The position numbers and the translations under genes were made by a program. Below the pieces are notes generated by a model, which saw nothing but the letters and a program-made list of their open reading frames with translations, did not search any database and had not been told where the DNA came from. DNA of 8,318 nucleotides from NCBI GenBank assembly GCA_937868245.1, contig CALMMI010000064.1, positions 1 through 8,318 of the forward strand, read 5' to 3'. Below, piece after piece: positions 7,393-8,318 of this stretch (within the stretch, counting starts at the first letter, position 1; each line of letters starts with the position of its first letter). This DNA is from an uncultured Ignavibacteria bacterium. GTDB taxonomy: Bacteria > Bacteroidota > Ignavibacteria > Kapaibacteriales > UBA961.

Positions 7393-7497
7393 GAACATAC
7401 CATAAAACTTACCAACAAAGCACTCGTCAAATTACTGCAGAAAGCATATTCTGCCGAGAAAGCTGCAGCATTTGCCTATCAAGGTCATGCGGGGTCT
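7393..7497 (+). pseudogene. upstream coding remnant of the di-iron gene (no start codon)
   Basis: The frame of the downstream CDS is open back to a TAA at 7336-7338. It encodes EHTIKLTNKALVKLLQKAY and then SAEKAAAFAYQGHAGS. This is the expected first helix of a COQ7/ferritin-like protein, including the glutamate codon at 7456-7458 and the histidine codon at 7486-7488. Nevertheless no ATG, GTG or TTG occurs in this frame between 7339 and 7498. The only odd candidates are ATA (7402) and CTG (7435). The beginning of the gene appears to have been lost at the junction with the CGCAAAG repeat, or translation starts at a non-standard codon. Confidence 0.65.
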
Positions 7498-7965
7498 GTG
7501 AAAAACAAAGAAGAGAAGATAGCAATAAAACAGATTGAAGATGATGAGTGGACTCACCGCAAGGAAGTACTCGAAATTATGCAGAAGTACGAAATCCCAA
7601 TTTCAAAAAAGTACGAGCTGCAATTTCATATCATAGGGAAAACAATTTCTGCAAGCTGTTATGTAATCGGATGGTTCATGCCCTTCTATTTTGCAGGCAG
7701 TCTGGAAAGTGGAAATGTTTGTGAGTACTTCCACATGAAGCACTATTTCAATGAGCTTGGTATAACCGAACATGATACAATTCTTTATGAAATGGGAATC
7801 AAGGAGAAAGAACACGAAGTCTATTTTCTGGAGCAGATAAAGAACCATAAACTACTAAAGAAAAAAAAAAAAGTCTTTTCTTGGGGTACTCACAAAAGTG
7901 CAAACAATGTTGATCTTGATGAGAAACTCCCTGTGGATTCTTCAGATATTTACTGTAAGAAATAG
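7498..7965 (+). CDS. COQ7/ferritin-like di-iron protein, 5'-truncated (probable pseudogene)
   Basis: GTG at 7498 is the first standard start codon, giving 155 residues, but the family homology begins about 100 bases earlier. Visible ligand motifs are EDDEWTH (E17xxH20) in the first half, and ESGNVCEYFH (70-79) with EKEHE (E103xxH106) in the second half. This is the pattern of demethoxyubiquinone-hydroxylase-like ferritin-fold proteins that hold two irons in a four-helix bundle. With the GTG start the first helix and its glutamate ligand are missing, so the product would be unlikely to bind iron normally. The C-terminal end (VFSWGTH, then a polar tail) fits the family. Twelve consecutive A bases (7861-7872) encode four of the five lysines at 122-126 and could allow polymerase slippage; the present length keeps the frame open. 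No Shine-Dalgarno precedes the GTG. It could instead be read with the upstream dehydrogenase from a non-standard start. Confidence 0.65.
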   Translation: MKNKEEKIAIKQIEDDEWTHRKEVLEIMQKYEIPISKKYELQFHIIGKTISASCYVIGWFMPFYFAGSLESGNVCEYFHMKHYFNELGITEHDTILYEMGIKEKEHEVYFLEQIKNHKLLKKKKKVFSWGTHKSANNVDLDEKLPVDSSDIYCKK

Positions 7966-7995
7966 GATAGATAATGTACTTTGTAGAATTAGTAG

Positions 7996-8023
7996 AATCG
8001 GGTTTGCAGACCCGATTTTTTTT
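7996..8023 (+). terminator. Rho-independent terminator after the di-iron gene, derived from the palindromic repeat
   Basis: AATCGGGT (7996-8003) pairs perfectly with ACCCGATT (8010-8017) around the loop TTGCAG, and a run of eight T follows (8016-8023). It lies about 30 bases after the TAG stop of the di-iron gene. The hairpin is a diverged copy of the palindrome at 8195-8220 and 8268-8293. Confidence 0.85.
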
Positions 8024-8051
8024 CACCGATGGTATCAACCAAGATTTTTCT

Positions 8052-8082
8052 TTTGGAGTATTACGATTCCTTATTAATTTTG
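8052..8082 (+). promoter_or_regulatory. consensus Bacteroidota promoter for the candidate small RNA
   Basis: TTTG (8052-8055), 19 bases, then TAATTTTG (8075-8082). Both boxes and the spacing match TTTG-N19-TAnnTTTG exactly. Transcription would begin about 5-8 bases further, near 8088. Confidence 0.65.
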
Positions 8083-8087
8083 CACTT

Positions 8088-8167
8088 AAGGAAGCTATAT
8101 GCTCTCCTATTTGGGGAATCTTTTGATTACCCCGTGTGGGGACAATCTTCGGATTGTTCCCTTTTTT
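8088..8167 (+). ncRNA. candidate small RNA of about 80 nt with three hairpins
   Basis: The segment between a consensus promoter and a strong terminator folds by eye into three adjacent hairpins. The first is AGGA-AGC with GCT-TCCT (8089-8108, loop TATAT, one bulged C). The second is GGGGAATC with GATT-CCCC (8113-8133, loop TTTT, one bulged A). The third is the terminator stem (8138-8161). No plausible protein is encoded: the frame crossing it (8029-8265) opens before the promoter and runs through the repeat. I do not recognise it as 6S, SRP, tmRNA, RNase P or a known riboswitch. It could also be a transcribed leader with an attenuator for a gene beyond the window. The ends are predictions. 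Confidence 0.5.
8138..8167 (+). terminator. strong Rho-independent terminator with C(UUCG)G loop
   Basis: GGGGACAATC (8138-8147) pairs with GATTGTTCCC (8152-8161) over 10 bp with one G-U wobble. It is closed by the very stable TTCG tetraloop (8148-8151) with a C-G closing pair, and followed by six T (8162-8167). Confidence 0.85.
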
Positions 8168-8190
8168 GTTTTCCGGTTAATCGGCTTTTG

Positions 8191-8318
8191 AAAGAGAATA
8201 GGGTTTGCAAACCCTATTCTACGGACGACGTGATTCTACTGTCCTTATATTGCAATCTGAAATAAAGAGAATAGGGTTTGCAAACCCTATTCTACGGACG
8301 ACGTGATTCTACTGTCCT
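8191..8318. repeat. 73-bp tandem repeat with a perfect 26-bp palindrome, truncated by the window edge
   Basis: Positions 8191-8245 and 8264-8318 are identical over 55 bases with a period of 73. The 18 bases 8246-8263 are the remainder of the first unit, and the second unit runs off the right edge. Each unit carries a perfect 26-base palindrome (8195-8220 and 8268-8293) whose left half is AGAATAGGGTTTG, followed by TACGGACGACGTGATTCTAC and GTCCT. The shadow reading frames through it are not genes. The copy number beyond the window is unknown. Confidence 0.9.

Noticed and set aside
7799..8038. Minus-strand frame overlapping the di-iron gene
   Set aside because: Antisense to a recognisable domain and to a terminator. 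Its NRVCKP stretch is only the translation of the palindromic repeat, seen also in the plus-strand frame at 8029.
8088..8110. Signal recognition particle RNA
   Set aside because: AAGGAAGC resembles part of the SRP RNA apical loop, but the following AGCCA-type half and the long closing stem are absent.
8029..8265. Plus-strand reading frame of 78 codons at the right end
   Set aside because: It starts before the predicted small-RNA promoter, runs through two hairpins and into the tandem palindrome, lacks a ribosome site and shows no domain-like composition.
8191..8318. CRISPR array
   Set aside because: Only two units with a 73-base period and 55-base identical blocks, leaving an 18-base remainder. 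This is neither the repeat nor the spacer size of a CRISPR array, and no cas genes are present.

Overview
The window looks like a chromosomal segment from the Bacteroidota/Chlorobiota (FCB) group, possibly an Ignavibacteria- or Kapabacteria-like lineage. Evidence for this is moderately low GC, several exact matches to the Bacteroidota promoter form TAnnTTTG, weak Shine-Dalgarno sites before some genes, a DUF2723 membrane protein, and a tentative GldM-like protein. The lineage is an inference from gene content and promoter style, not from a marker gene.

Layout, left to right. Positions 1-1382 (minus) hold the N-terminal 460 codons of a membrane-anchored envelope protein that runs off the left edge. 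Positions 1383-1615 hold several inverted repeats and a minus-strand terminator. Positions 1616-1861 (minus) encode a small secreted protein with two CCKK motifs. A 283-base divergent intergenic region leads to 2145-2948 (plus), a divergent MqnA/MqnD-family protein of the futalosine menaquinone pathway. Between this gene and the convergent murB lies a palindromic repeat element at 3039-3143. Positions 6192 to 3226 (minus) hold a likely two-gene operon: a DUF2723 GT-C-like membrane protein followed 39 bases later by murB. Divergent from it is 6298-7332 (plus), a zinc-less medium-chain dehydrogenase/reductase with a good promoter. Next comes a short GC-rich repeat and a COQ7/ferritin-like di-iron gene whose reading frame continues upstream without any usable start codon. 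The right end (7983-8318) is non-coding. It holds a terminator, a candidate small-RNA gene with its own promoter and a C(UUCG)G terminator, and a 73-base tandem repeat carrying a perfect 26-base palindrome that runs off the right edge.

The recognisable genes are mostly housekeeping: cell wall (murB), envelope glycosylation or an envelope motor (DUF2723, GldM-like), quinone biosynthesis (MqnA-like) and redox (dehydrogenase, di-iron protein). The most interesting part is the right end, where a compact promoter / three-hairpin / terminator unit sits between oppositely oriented copies of a palindromic repeat. One of those copies carries a paired base change that keeps its stem intact, and it appears to serve as the terminator of the di-iron gene. 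I see no CRISPR array, no transposase, no tRNA or rRNA, and no recognisable defence system.
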